This document shows, piece after piece, positions 34,389 to 43,209 of a DNA stretch of 64,000 nucleotides. The notes beneath the pieces are model-generated. The model saw nothing but the letters and a program-made list of their open reading frames with translations. It did no database searches and was not told where the DNA came from. The DNA comes from SHVO01 sp041905525. Its GTDB lineage: Bacteria; Pseudomonadota; Alphaproteobacteria; Rhodospirillales; Rhodospirillaceae. The first letter of the stretch is position 1; each line of letters starts with the position of its first letter. The stretch covers positions 62,001 through 126,000 of the forward strand of contig JAYRKY010000007.1 of NCBI GenBank assembly GCA_041905525.1. The letters are read 5' to 3'. The translations under genes were made by a program, and so were the position numbers.

Positions 34389-36769
34389 GCCGCGCTCCTG
34401 CCGTCGATGAAGTGCGCCAACCAAGCCTCGGGCGAATTGCCTACCTGCTCGCGCAGCGCATCAAGCCGACGGACGGTACGCTCGGTACCCGCGAGCACCG
34501 CCAGCTCGCCCTTGAAGCCCGACAAATCGAGCTTGGCCACCACGCTGTGGTCACCGCGCTTCACCAGGAAACAGCGCGACGTGTCGGGCAGCGATCTCAC
34601 GACATCGAATTCGTGTTCGGTCAGGCCGAAGCCATCGACGTAATCGCGCGGTTTGGCGCGCGCATTCGGGAAGAACACCTGCGTCGCGGCCTGCTCAATG
34701 ATCGCGGAAGCGATCCTGCTGTCGAGCGCATCGGACGCGCTCTGTGTACAGAAGCCAACGACACCATTGCGCTTTCGGATCGTCTTTTCCCAATCCTTGA
34801 TACGACGCACGAAAACAGGGTCGTCGAGCGCTTTCCAGCCTTCGTCGACGACAATGATGGCCGGATTGCCGTCGAGGCGCTGCTCGACGCGGTGGAACAG
34901 GTACATCATGGCCGGCGTGCGCACGATGGGACTGTCGAGCAGCCGCGTCATGTCGAATCCTAGGATGCGCGTATCCACATCGAGATGGTCGGCGGCATTG
35001 TCGAACAGCCAGGCATGATCCCCGCCTTCGCACCAGGCGGCAAGGCGCGCCGAAAGATCGCCGCTGGTCGGTCGCCGCCCGCCACGGAACAATTCGCGCA
35101 GATAGCGTAAGCGGCGATGCGGCAGCGGCTGGGCGTAGTTCGCATCCACGGCATCGGCGATCATCGCACGGTCTTCGGAATCGAGCTCTCCGCCTTCGGC
35201 AGTGAGAAGCTGGGCGATCCAATCGGTGAGGAAGGCGCGGTTTTGCGGGCTCTCGGGGAGCGCCAGAGGATTGAACCCCGTAGGTTCGCCCGGCGAGAGC
35301 ACATCGTAGCGTCCGCGGACCGCGCGGATGAAAGGCTCTGCGCCGCGATCCTTGTCGAAATAAACGATGCGCGGCTTCAGACGTTCAGCTTGGGCGAGCA
35401 AAAACGTGAGAAGGACCGTCTTACCTGACCCCGATGGCCCGATAACGGTAAAATTCCCGAGGTCGCCGTTATGAAAGTTGAAATGGTAAGGACCGTAGGC
35501 GGTTGTCTCAAGAACCGCGATCGCGGGTCCCCAGTGATTGTCGCGCTCCTGGCCCGTCGGGTGATTGTGGAAGCTGGCGAGGCCCGCGAAGTTACTGGCC
35601 GAGATCAGAGCTGAGCGGGCGATGAACTTTGCGTTTCCTGGGAATTGTGCCCAGAAGGCCGGTTCGAGATTGACTTCCTCCCTCACCGCGATGGCGCCAA
35701 CCTCGGCAAGCGCACCCTGCACGTCGGCGACGTTCCCGTCGAGCTGTTCGAGCGTGGCGGCGCGAGCCAGGACGGTAAGATGATGTTCGCCATAAGACTG
35801 CCGGCCAGCGCCGACATCGTCGCGTGCCTGGGCCAGTTCGTTGCGAAGCGAGTAGGCGTCGTCGTCCGCCGCGCGAAGCCGGCGCATCGCTAGCCCCATG
35901 CGATCAAGGGCGGCTTGCCGGTCGACAAACGAGAAGCTCTCGGTCAAGACAAGTTCCATCGGAAGCCGCAGAACACCGTCCAGAAGTCCCGGCGCGGTGC
36001 GGGCGGGATAGTCCTTGAGCGATACAACGGCGGCGAAGGTGGGCGCATTTGCGCCTTCCTTCAGTTCGATCGCGTCCATGCCGAAGCTGATACGGCGCGT
36101 GGCGACCGCTTCGCTGAGATCGCCCGTGGGAGCGAGGGTGGGCCGAAGTTCACCGTTGAGCAGGACCCCGAGAAATTCAGCCGGTTCCGAGCGGAGAACG
36201 CCTCCCGGACCATCGTAGAGCGTCAAGGGACGCACGCCGTAAGGCGTGAGCGCAGCGACGAACGCGTCGCGGATAGCGTAGAGATGACGCACATCGCGGT
36301 CGAGATCCGCTTTCCGCATCCGCGAACCCTTCATCATCTTCTGTACGAAGCCCGCACTTCCGGGCAACGGGCGCAGAACCAGAGAGAGGAAGATATCGTT
36401 GACGTAGAGATTGCGGGCCGCCAGCTGGTCCCGCCACTGGGAGTCGATGCGCGCGCAAAATGGATCTTCGGGCGCCGGGGGGAAAGCGGGCGTGACCCGG
36501 CGGCGCACCACATGATGATAGACGCCGAGACGCGAACTCGCCGCTCCGCGCAGGACGGTTTCACGAATAGATTTGCGGTAGTTCAGTTCCTCGTCCGGCG
36601 CCGTTTCAAATGGGAAGCCGGCAAGATGAAGCGTTTGAACGAGATACCCGTCGCGCGTGCGCAAGGTGGCAGCGTCGACGTGACCAACATAGGGCAGACG
36701 GCTCCCCACCGAGACTTCGCGTGGTGCAAGCACGCTGGCAGCGCCGGTGGTGAAAATCTTCCCGCTCAT
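34385..36769 (-). CDS. virB4: VirB4-type ATPase
   Basis: 794 residues from ATG 36769 (ATGA with virB3). N-terminal VirB4 domain, then Walker A GPSGSGKTVLLTFLLAQAE, Walker B NPAIIVVDEGWKALDDPVF, and VGFCTQSASDALDSRI (sensor region). VirB4 is the universal T4SS ATPase and the best marker of the system. Motifs and length are intact, so the operon looks functional. Confidence 0.96.
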   Translation of the reverse strand: MSGKIFTTGAASVLAPREVSVGSRLPYVGHVDAATLRTRDGYLVQTLHLAGFPFETAPDEELNYRKSIRETVLRGAASSRLGVYHHVVRRRVTPAFPPAPEDPFCARIDSQWRDQLAARNLYVNDIFLSLVLRPLPGSAGFVQKMMKGSRMRKADLDRDVRHLYAIRDAFVAALTPYGVRPLTLYDGPGGVLRSEPAEFLGVLLNGELRPTLAPTGDLSEAVATRRISFGMDAIELKEGANAPTFAAVVSLKDYPARTAPGLLDGVLRLPMELVLTESFSFVDRQAALDRMGLAMRRLRAADDDAYSLRNELAQARDDVGAGRQSYGEHHLTVLARAATLEQLDGNVADVQGALAEVGAIAVREEVNLEPAFWAQFPGNAKFIARSALISASNFAGLASFHNHPTGQERDNHWGPAIAVLETTAYGPYHFNFHNGDLGNFTVIGPSGSGKTVLLTFLLAQAERLKPRIVYFDKDRGAEPFIRAVRGRYDVLSPGEPTGFNPLALPESPQNRAFLTDWIAQLLTAEGGELDSEDRAMIADAVDANYAQPLPHRRLRYLRELFRGGRRPTSGDLSARLAAWCEGGDHAWLFDNAADHLDVDTRILGFDMTRLLDSPIVRTPAMMYLFHRVEQRLDGNPAIIVVDEGWKALDDPVFVRRIKDWEKTIRKRNGVVGFCTQSASDALDSRIASAIIEQAATQVFFPNARAKPRDYVDGFGLTEHEFDVVRSLPDTSRCFLVKRGDHSVVAKLDLSGFKGELAVLAGTERTVRRLDALREQVGNSPEAWLAHFIDGRSAA

Positions 36770-37050
36770 GGCCGATAAGAGTTCCCACCCCAAAAGCTAA
36801 AGTTCCGAACGCGCGGACAGGTGCGAAGCTTTGTGATCCACAGATCGAAGAACCTCGGTTCGCGCAGGCAGCCGATGTATCCGACGCCGTGCAGGAAGGC
36901 CGCAACCAGGAGCGACCAGAAGGAACCCGTGATGAGAAACAGTTCGACGGTGACGATCACATTGAAAACAGCGAAGGCGTAGGTGACGCCGCCGATCATC
37001 TGTGGCCTGGTCAATGCCGCAAAGACGGGGTCTGCAGCAAGGCGGCTCAT
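36766..37050 (-). CDS. virB3: VirB3-type membrane protein
   Basis: 94 residues. DPVFAALTRPQMIGGVTYAF is the VirB3 signature, followed by two membrane helices (FNVIVTVELFLITGSFWSLL) and REPRFFDLWITK, conserved in the family. It assists pilin assembly with VirB4. Three bases separate it from virB2. Confidence 0.93.
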   Translation of the reverse strand: MSRLAADPVFAALTRPQMIGGVTYAFAVFNVIVTVELFLITGSFWSLLVAAFLHGVGYIGCLREPRFFDLWITKLRTCPRVRNFSFWGGNSYRP

Positions 37051-37053
37051 GAT

Positions 37054-37365
37054 CTAATGAAGTCCCTGCGCCAGTTGGCGGATACCGGCGACAATCGAGA
37101 CGGCTCCGAAGATAATGAACGCGCCGACAACGACCATCAATCCGCGGCGCCACTCTAGGCGGCCGGTGAGCATCATATAGCCGACGACGGCAACCGCGAT
37201 CACTGCGGCGGAGGTCGCAAGGTTTCCGAGCAGTGTCCCCTGGACCCATTGTAGGGCGGCCAGAAGCGGTGACGATCCTTGCGGATCGGTGCCTGCTTGC
37301 GCCCAAGCGGGCCCGGCAAGTGTGGCAAGGCTCAGAGCCAACACATGGATTGATGGGCGTTTCAT
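37054..37365 (-). CDS. virB2: VirB2-type pilin
   Basis: 103 residues from ATG 37365. Signal peptide ending PAWA-QAG, then two hydrophobic helices (NLATSAAVIAVAVVGYMMLT and GLMVVVGAFIIFGAVSIVAG) around a basic loop GRLEWRRG, the layout of VirB2 major pilins. First gene of the seven-gene operon. The frame continues upstream without meaning. Confidence 0.92.
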   Translation of the reverse strand: MKRPSIHVLALSLATLAGPAWAQAGTDPQGSSPLLAALQWVQGTLLGNLATSAAVIAVAVVGYMMLTGRLEWRRGLMVVVGAFIIFGAVSIVAGIRQLAQGLH

Positions 37366-37489
37366 AGTGCGCCTCCGGTGGCAGTAAAATCTACAGCGTG
37401 GAGCAAAAGAGCGATCCATCGAACAGGCCTTCAATCCCGAACGCTTCGCCCCATCACTTATCGCGGGGCAAACTGCCAGGACGAGGTCA

Positions 37490-37517
37490 TTTTGTTCGTG
37501 AAAATTTCATGACAAAA
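37490..37517. promoter_or_regulatory. Operator-like AT-rich dyad upstream of virB2
   Basis: Core TGAAAATTTCA (37499-37509) is a perfect palindrome, flanked by TTTTGT and ACAAAA arms, with one bulged base. It lies about 125 bp before virB2 in otherwise GC-rich DNA. The binding factor is unknown. Confidence 0.4.
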
Positions 37518-37772
37518 AATCGATTGTCTCGATGTTTCCGCGTCTAAGCGAGGTGCCAAGACACCTCACAACCGCCTTGTCGCTACCAGTTTATCTTTTT
37601 TCGAATCAGCGTGATGAGCGACGGACTTGGCGATCGCCAGGGCGCGCCAGAAGCAGCGAGGTACGCCGTCAAGAAATCTGGAGGTCGGAGACGCTGTGCC
37701 GCGCAAAGATCACTTCTCCTTGTTTTCATTAAACCGTCACATGCGGTCATATTCCCGACATTTCATATACAT

Positions 37773-37801
37773 ACGGCCCTCCCCTACCCGGGGTGGGCCG
37801 T
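37773..37801 (+). other. GC-rich hairpin
   Basis: ACGGCCC and GGGCCGT arms plus inner CCCC/GGGG pairs. The downstream TTGTCGTTT is a poor T tract on the plus strand, so terminator function is uncertain. It lies about 160 bp before the DUF3422 gene. Confidence 0.4.
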
Positions 37802-37958
37802 TGTCGTTTCGGGCTCCGGCCGCGAACGAGGCCGCCTCGATTCCCGGCCGGCGGTCCATTAGACTGACGGTGCGCGTGGGGCAGAACATCGGGCAGTTTG
37901 GTCGCGTTGTCCGACAGCGGTCCGTTGCGCCGACAGTCACGGTCGGGAAGCCCCTCAG

Positions 37959-39257
37959 ATGATTCCAGCAGACTATCCGGACCGGCATCTTCTCGCGAAC
38001 GAGGTGCACGCGCGTCCGTCGGACAGCAGCACCACGCCGAGCCGCGCCTCATGCATCGCCATCCTGGTCTCGCCGGATGAGCGAGCGCAGGAACTGGCGC
38101 ATATGGGCGTCATCTGCCGGCGCGTGGGTGCCCTCGCCCCGGTAGCGGATACGATTCATTTCACGGTGGCTTTCGGGGGCGTGCGGCTGAAGTGGGAGCG
38201 CCACGGAGAGTTCTCGAGTTACACGTTTTCGACTGATGGCGCCGCCGACGATCCATTCGCCGAGACCGCGATGTCGCTTTTGCCCCGGGATTGGGTGAAC
38301 GGTCTTCCAGGACGTACCGTGTTCGCCGGACACGCCGCGATCCTACCGCTGGCCGACCGGGCGCCGGACGCGCAGGACCTCGCGCGTACCTTCCAGACGA
38401 ATACGGTCGTCGGCGCGAACATCGGCGGCGGCGGCGGTCTCGCCTTCACGGACTTCCGCATCCATAAGGACGGCTTTTCGCGCTTTCTGTTGTACAACCG
38501 CAGCTTCACCGATGAGCAGACGGGCCGCATGCTGCAGCGCCTGTTCGAGATCGAGACCTACCGCATGATGGCTTTGCTGGCGCTGCCGATGGCGCGCGAG
38601 CAGTCCCGCCGGCTGTCGTTCATCGAGCGCGATCTCGCGACAGTCACCGACAATATTGCCCGAGGCGTTCTGGAAGACGAGAAGTTGCTGCAGGACCTGA
38701 CGAGCCTCGCGGTGGAGGTCGAAAGCCGCCTCGCCGGTTCGCAATTTCGCTTCGGCGCGTGCAAGGCCTATCACGACCCGGTCATCCGCCGCATTGCCGA
38801 GCTTCGCGAGGAGCGGCTGCCGGTGATTCAGACGATCGGCGATTTCATGATCCGCAGATTCACGCCGGCAGCGGCCACCTGCGCCAGCACGGCGCAACGG
38901 CTGCGCGATCTTTCGGAACGCGTGGCGCAGACGTCGTCTCTGCTTTCAACCCGGGTGGACATCGCGCGCCAGCGGCAAAGCCAGCTACTGCTCGCGTCCA
39001 TGAACAAGCGCGCGCGCCTGCAACTGCGTTTGCAGCGGACGGTCGAAGTGCTGTCAGTGATTCCGATCACCTATTATCTGACCGCGCTGCTGGATCACGT
39101 GTTCGCGGCGGTCGGCGAGAAGATCCCGGGGTTCCACGCGGAGGTGGCCAGCGCCATCGCCATCCCGGTCGTGATGCTCCTGGTCATCGCCGCCCTTGTC
39201 CGGGCCCATCACAAGATCCTGGCGGACCCGGACGCACGAGACGAGCCAAAGCCATAG
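37959..39257 (+). CDS. DUF3422 family membrane-anchored protein
   Basis: 432 residues. The N-terminal HLLANEVHARPSD with VADTIHFTVAFGGVRLKWERHGEFSSY-type sequence is the DUF3422 hallmark (the HARP box and KWERHGEF). A C-terminal coiled region (VAQTSSLLSTRVDIARQRQS) precedes two membrane helices (LSVIPITYYLTALLDHVF and IAIPVVMLLVIAALV). The family is widespread in Alpha- and Betaproteobacteria; function is not established. Stands alone on the plus strand. Confidence 0.88.
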   Translation: MIPADYPDRHLLANEVHARPSDSSTTPSRASCIAILVSPDERAQELAHMGVICRRVGALAPVADTIHFTVAFGGVRLKWERHGEFSSYTFSTDGAADDPFAETAMSLLPRDWVNGLPGRTVFAGHAAILPLADRAPDAQDLARTFQTNTVVGANIGGGGGLAFTDFRIHKDGFSRFLLYNRSFTDEQTGRMLQRLFEIETYRMMALLALPMAREQSRRLSFIERDLATVTDNIARGVLEDEKLLQDLTSLAVEVESRLAGSQFRFGACKAYHDPVIRRIAELREERLPVIQTIGDFMIRRFTPAAATCASTAQRLRDLSERVAQTSSLLSTRVDIARQRQSQLLLASMNKRARLQLRLQRTVEVLSVIPITYYLTALLDHVFAAVGEKIPGFHAEVASAIAIPVVMLLVIAALVRAHHKILADPDARDEPKP

Positions 39258-39423
39258 TATTTCAGGACTTTATGGGTCCGCCCGCTCAATCCCGCGGCAA
39301 CTCCTCGCACGCGGTCCGCTAACCCTCAGCGGGCTAGGCATTCCCGTATTTTCCCGTAACCTTAGAAAACCAGCGCCTTTGGGGCCCGCCGGACGGGCGA
39401 TCTTCGACCTTGAGACCGCCGAC

Positions 39424-40332
39424 ATGAGCATCCTTGCCGTCAGCGAGATGGGAGATCCCGGCGCGCCGCGGGACAAGCCGCGGTGGTCGATCATTCTTCC
39501 GTACTTCAATGAAGAGAAATTCCTCGCCGCGACGCTGAAGGGGTTAATGGCGCAAACGCTGCGCCCCTTCCAGCTGATCGTCGTCGACAACGCCTCGACC
39601 GACACATCGGCGCGATTGTGCCGCGAGATCTTGCAGGAAGCGCGGGACATCAGGGCAGTTCACCTCCATGAACCGCGGCCCGGAAAGACCAATGCGTTGG
39701 AGCTCGGACTGAAGCACGCGGACACCGAGTTCGTGGCCCTCTGCGACGCCGATACCTATTACCCGCCTCACTATCTCGAAAAATGCACGTCGCTTTATGA
39801 CGCGTCCCCATCGGACGTGGTGGCGGTCATGGCCGTGCACCAGATGCAGGAAGGCACCCGCCTGCGCAAATTCCTGCGCCAGGCGAAGGTAGTCTTTCGG
39901 TCGTACATCTACACCAAGCAGTGTTTGACCGGGGGGTTCGGTCAGACCTTTCGAACGTCGGCGCTCAAGGGCGTCGGCGGCTTTTCCGCGAATATCTGGC
40001 CCTATGTTTTTGAAGATCACGAAATCATGCAGCGCCTCTTCAAAGTGGGGCGCTCGCGCTACGACTTCGATCTCTGGTGCGTCCCCTCGGAGCGCCGCAA
40101 CGATCGCTCCCGCGTCGACTGGACCTACTGGGAACGGCGCCTCTACGGTATCCTGCCGTTCGCCTTCAAGGACTGGTACTTCTACACCTTCTTGGCACGG
40201 CGCTTCGACGCACGCGGTCTTTATCAGGTAAGACTGCGTGAGAAGACGTGGCAGGGCGAGAAAGCAGCTACGCCTGCGGTGGACTTGGTTCCGGAGATTG
40301 CGCCGTCCGCCGCCGCAGCTGAACCACGGTAA
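39424..40332 (+). CDS. Glycosyltransferase family 2
   Basis: 302 residues from ATG 39424. SIILPYFNEEKFLAATLKGL, VVDNASTDTSARLC, and ALCDADTYYPPHYLEKC (DxD-type metal site) define the GT-A fold of GT2. GGFGQTFRTSALKGVGGFS with FEDHEIMQRL holds the acceptor and catalytic base. The 3' 65 bp overlap the flippase gene on the other strand. Pairing with a Wzx-like flippase suggests undecaprenyl-linked oligosaccharide assembly. Confidence 0.88.
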   Translation: MSILAVSEMGDPGAPRDKPRWSIILPYFNEEKFLAATLKGLMAQTLRPFQLIVVDNASTDTSARLCREILQEARDIRAVHLHEPRPGKTNALELGLKHADTEFVALCDADTYYPPHYLEKCTSLYDASPSDVVAVMAVHQMQEGTRLRKFLRQAKVVFRSYIYTKQCLTGGFGQTFRTSALKGVGGFSANIWPYVFEDHEIMQRLFKVGRSRYDFDLWCVPSERRNDRSRVDWTYWERRLYGILPFAFKDWYFYTFLARRFDARGLYQVRLREKTWQGEKAATPAVDLVPEIAPSAAAAEPR

Positions 40333-41641
40333 AAATCCACATTCCGCCCAAGGTGCCCGCAGCCCCGGCGACAACCGCGGTCGCAGCCCCTGCGGCTCCG
40401 TAGGCACTGGTCAGCAGAAACAGGAGTGGCAGCTGGATCGCAAAAACGACAACTGCGCTGACACGAAGCGGAATTTCCGGCCGTCCCAGGGCAAACAGCG
40501 CGGCATCGACGGGAAAACTCATGATCGCGAGGCCACCGCCGAAAACGAGCAGCACGAGCGGCACATAGGCGTCCTCGAAGTCATGGCCAAAGAACGTTCT
40601 CAGGAACAGCGGGCCACCGATCGCCACCAGCATAAGCATGGCCGCGCCTGCGCCCGCGGTGATCGCGGCGCCGCGCCGCATCAGCTGGGTGAACTCGTGC
40701 CACGCGTTGCGGCTGCCCAGTCGCGCGAACTCCGCATAGATCGACTGATTGAGCAGTTCCGCCGGCTTTGTCAGTACGGTGCCAAGATCCCGAGCGAGCT
40801 TGTAAAGGCCCGCTTGCGCAGGCCCCGTCAGGTAGCCGATGGCGAAGGTGCTGGCGTGTCCCGTGAGGATCAAGAGCGAGGAATAAAGGTTCGATGTGAC
40901 GATGAAATGCAGCAAGCCGGGATGAGGAAGGCCTCGCGGTTTCATCGAGAATTCGAAACCGGAAAGCTTCTTGTGCCGATAAAGCTCGCGCCACCCCAGA
41001 TAAGTGAGCACTCCGCCGCCGATCATCTGCGCGACAAACCACGCCAGCAGATAAGCCCACAGCGGCGCCTTCAACAGCACGGCGAGGCCGATCCCAACCA
41101 GCCGCAGAAACGGGATCAGCGTCGTCTGCGCGGCGAGAAGGTCGAAGCGATCGAAGAGGCGCAAGATTCCGGTCGGCGTGGCGCAGACAGTGAAGAAGAC
41201 AAGGAAGCTGTAGAGCTGCGCGTAGTCGACGACATCCTGGCTCCAGCCGAGGTAGGGCCCAACAAACGGCGCCACTAGGAATCCCACGATCACGCCAAGA
41301 ACGCCGCCAGCGACATCAAGCAGGGTGACGTATTTCAGAAGATGCTGAAGGCCCGGGGTATCGTTTTCCTGAAGTGAGATGGCGCCGTAACGGATCACCG
41401 CCTGCGGCGACTGCAGGGTCGACAATGTCGCGATCACCTGCCCGTAAGTCTGAACAAGGACGAGGATGCCGAATTGCTCGACCCCGAGGCTGCGGGCCGA
41501 AAGCGTGAGGGACGCCAAACTGAGGAGGCCCGTGGTCGCGCGGCCACTGAGCATGAGGCCGGCGTTCTTGAAGATCCGGCGCAGGACCCCATCGCGAAAC
41601 CAGTGACGCATCGTGGAGATCAGGCGCGCGACCGAAATCAT
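40268..41641 (-). CDS. Wzx-like polysaccharide flippase
   Basis: 457 residues with about 12-14 hydrophobic segments, e.g. VLGVIVGFLVAPFVGPYL, IGIGLAVLLKAPLWAYLL-type stretches, and AAGAATAVVAGAAGTLGGMW near the end. ARSLGVEQFGILVLVQTYGQ is the conserved opening of the MOP/Wzx family, which moves lipid-linked oligosaccharides to the periplasmic face. ATG at 41641. It faces the GT2 gene, overlapping by 65 bp. Substrate unknown. Confidence 0.85.
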   Translation of the reverse strand: MISVARLISTMRHWFRDGVLRRIFKNAGLMLSGRATTGLLSLASLTLSARSLGVEQFGILVLVQTYGQVIATLSTLQSPQAVIRYGAISLQENDTPGLQHLLKYVTLLDVAGGVLGVIVGFLVAPFVGPYLGWSQDVVDYAQLYSFLVFFTVCATPTGILRLFDRFDLLAAQTTLIPFLRLVGIGLAVLLKAPLWAYLLAWFVAQMIGGGVLTYLGWRELYRHKKLSGFEFSMKPRGLPHPGLLHFIVTSNLYSSLLILTGHASTFAIGYLTGPAQAGLYKLARDLGTVLTKPAELLNQSIYAEFARLGSRNAWHEFTQLMRRGAAITAGAGAAMLMLVAIGGPLFLRTFFGHDFEDAYVPLVLLVFGGGLAIMSFPVDAALFALGRPEIPLRVSAVVVFAIQLPLLFLLTSAYGAAGAATAVVAGAAGTLGGMWIFTVVQLRRRTAQSPEPSPPQA

Positions 41642-41838
41642 CTTTTCATCTCAGAAGGCAGGTCGCTCGGTTGCCGCCACCCTAGGCGACAGGGTCTTCG
41701 TGCCGAACCCCACGGTCCGGAATCTAGGGTCAAAGGGGATTACAGGAAAGTGGGCCCTGGAGGCGAGCAAAAAGCACGGCCCCGCCAGGGCCAAAAGTTA
41801 AGGCGCGTCTGACACCGTGCAGGATAAACGTCAGGGGC

Positions 41839-41875
41839 AAAAAAAAATCGGGGAGAGGCTCGCGCCCCTCCCCTT
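41839..41875 (-). terminator. Rho-independent terminator of the TerC gene
   Basis: On the minus strand: GGGGAGGGG, loop CGCGAG, CCTCTCCCC, then GATTTTTTTTT. The stem has one mismatch. It starts 18 bases past the stop. Confidence 0.9.
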
Positions 41876-41892
41876 CAAGGATGGAGAGAACT

Positions 41893-42888
41893 CTACCGCG
41901 CCGCTTCGGGCGCGGGCGTCTTTGCGGTGCCCCGCGTCTTCCACAGCGACCACCCCACGCCACCAGCAAGGATGGCGAATGTGATGGAGAGCGAGATGGA
42001 CGGCGGGATCTTGGCGAGACCCAAGGCGTCAGCCACGAAGATCTTCGAGCCGATGAACACCAGGAGGATGCTGAGCGCGTATTTCAAGTAATGGAAACGC
42101 TCAACCATGGCGGCGAGCGCGAAATAGAGCGCCCGCAGGCCGAGGATCGCGAAGATGTTCGAGGTGTACACAATGAACGGATCCGTCGTGATCGCGAAGA
42201 TCGCGGGCACCGAGTCCACGGCGAACACGATATCGACAATCTCGACCATGATCAGGGCCAGGAACAGCGGCGTCATGTACCAGGCGCTCTGTCCGGTCGC
42301 GGAGTCCGTCTTACGCACCCAGAACTTTTCACCGTGAAGTTGCTCGGTGACGCGGAAGCGCCGCTTGATCCACTGCAACGCCGGCGAAGCGCCAACGTCG
42401 TAGCTCTTGTCGGCGGTCAGCCACATCTTGACGCCCGTGAAGATCAGGAAGGCCGCAAAGACGTAAAGGGTCCAAGCGAACTTCTCGACCAGGGTCGCGC
42501 CCATGGCGATCATGATGGCGCGCAACACGATCACGCCGAGAATGCCCCAGAACAAGACGCGGTGCTGGTAGAGGCGCGGCACGGCGAAGTATGTGAAGAT
42601 CATCGCGATGACGAAGACATTGTCCATCGCGAGACTCTTCTCGATCACGAACCCAGTGATGTAGGCCACACTCGAGTCCTTGCCCATCTGCCACCACACC
42701 CAGCCCGCGAAGGCGAGGCCCATGGCGATATAAAAGGCGGACAGGAGAAGGCTTTCGCGAACGCCGATCTCACGCTGCGACCGGTGAAGCACACCAAGGT
42801 CGAGGACGAGAAGAACGATCACCACGGCCAGAAAGGTGAGCCACATCCAGACGGGTGTGCCCAACCAAAGCATCTGCAAGAGTTCCAT
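41893..42888 (-). CDS. TerC-family membrane transporter (Alx-like)
   Basis: 331 residues. Around nine membrane helices with TerC motifs: GFVIEKSLAMDNVFVIAMIF, the acidic VEIVDIVFAVDSVPAIFAIT and SNIFAILGLRALYFAL. The family exports metal ions, manganese in Alx and MeeF, and is often controlled by a manganese riboswitch. The 5' leader here is long and structured and carries a small upstream frame, but I do not see the yybP-ykoY core. GGAG lies eight bases before ATG 42888. Confidence 0.93.
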   Translation of the reverse strand: MELLQMLWLGTPVWMWLTFLAVVIVLLVLDLGVLHRSQREIGVRESLLLSAFYIAMGLAFAGWVWWQMGKDSSVAYITGFVIEKSLAMDNVFVIAMIFTYFAVPRLYQHRVLFWGILGVIVLRAIMIAMGATLVEKFAWTLYVFAAFLIFTGVKMWLTADKSYDVGASPALQWIKRRFRVTEQLHGEKFWVRKTDSATGQSAWYMTPLFLALIMVEIVDIVFAVDSVPAIFAITTDPFIVYTSNIFAILGLRALYFALAAMVERFHYLKYALSILLVFIGSKIFVADALGLAKIPPSISLSITFAILAGGVGWSLWKTRGTAKTPAPEAAR

Positions 42889-43209
42889 GGTTATTCTCCG
42901 CCTCGCATGAGAGCGGTGCGGGCAAGATCACCTGCCCGGAAGTTACGTCGTATGTGTCTATCTGAGGTCATGGCCACCTACCCATTGAGATTTGGACTTC
43001 GGGTGTGGCTCAGGAGGCCTGATGGGCTGAGAAAAAGGACCCGGCACCGAGATACACCCGATGCGGTCCGACATCGCGAGTGAACATCACTCGCCAGAGG
43101 GGCCCGGCCCGCAGGAAGAGAATTAGGCGAAGCGTGTAACTGTTACAAGTGACGAGGCTGTGCCACTTGGCAACCGATTGTAACAAGGTCTAAGCGACGA
43201 AAAGCCGGC
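42889..43209 (-). other. Leader and intergenic region of the TerC gene (321 bp)
   Basis: Minus-strand leader with hairpins CGGGCA...TGCCCG (around 42921-42940) and CTCTCATGCGAG near the ribosome site, plus a 26-codon frame (42891-42971). Elsewhere I see only the 3' side of chrR. It may hold cis-acting RNA control of the metal exporter. Confidence 0.5.
42891..42971 (-). CDS. Possible leader peptide upstream of TerC
   Basis: 26 codons starting MTSDRHIRRNFRAGDLA and ending TAA two bases before the terC ATG. An AGGTGG sits upstream of its start. Basic composition. The stop codon touching the terC start would allow re-initiation or coupling. Coding status rests only on position and ribosome site. 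Confidence 0.35.
   Translation of the reverse strand: MTSDRHIRRNFRAGDLARTALMRGGE

Larger units (their letters stand above)
37366..37958. other. 593 bp without a convincing gene, upstream of the virB operon
   Basis: Contains an operator-like dyad (37490-37517), a GC-rich hairpin (37773-37801) and presumably promoters for virB2 and for the DUF3422 gene. Short frames have no family signs. No virB1, virB5, virB8 or relaxase is hidden here. Confidence 0.6.

Noticed and set aside
30368..37365. Integrative conjugative element
   Set aside because: There is no relaxase, coupling protein, integrase, partition gene or att repeat; only the secretion genes are present.
41881..43083. 400-codon plus-strand frame over the TerC gene
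   Set aside because: Composition is full of Asp, His, Gly and Arg from antisense of membrane helices; TerC is clear on the other strand.
42889..43140. yybP-ykoY manganese riboswitch before TerC
   Set aside because: The leader is structured, but I could not find the conserved core on the minus strand; a covariance search would decide.
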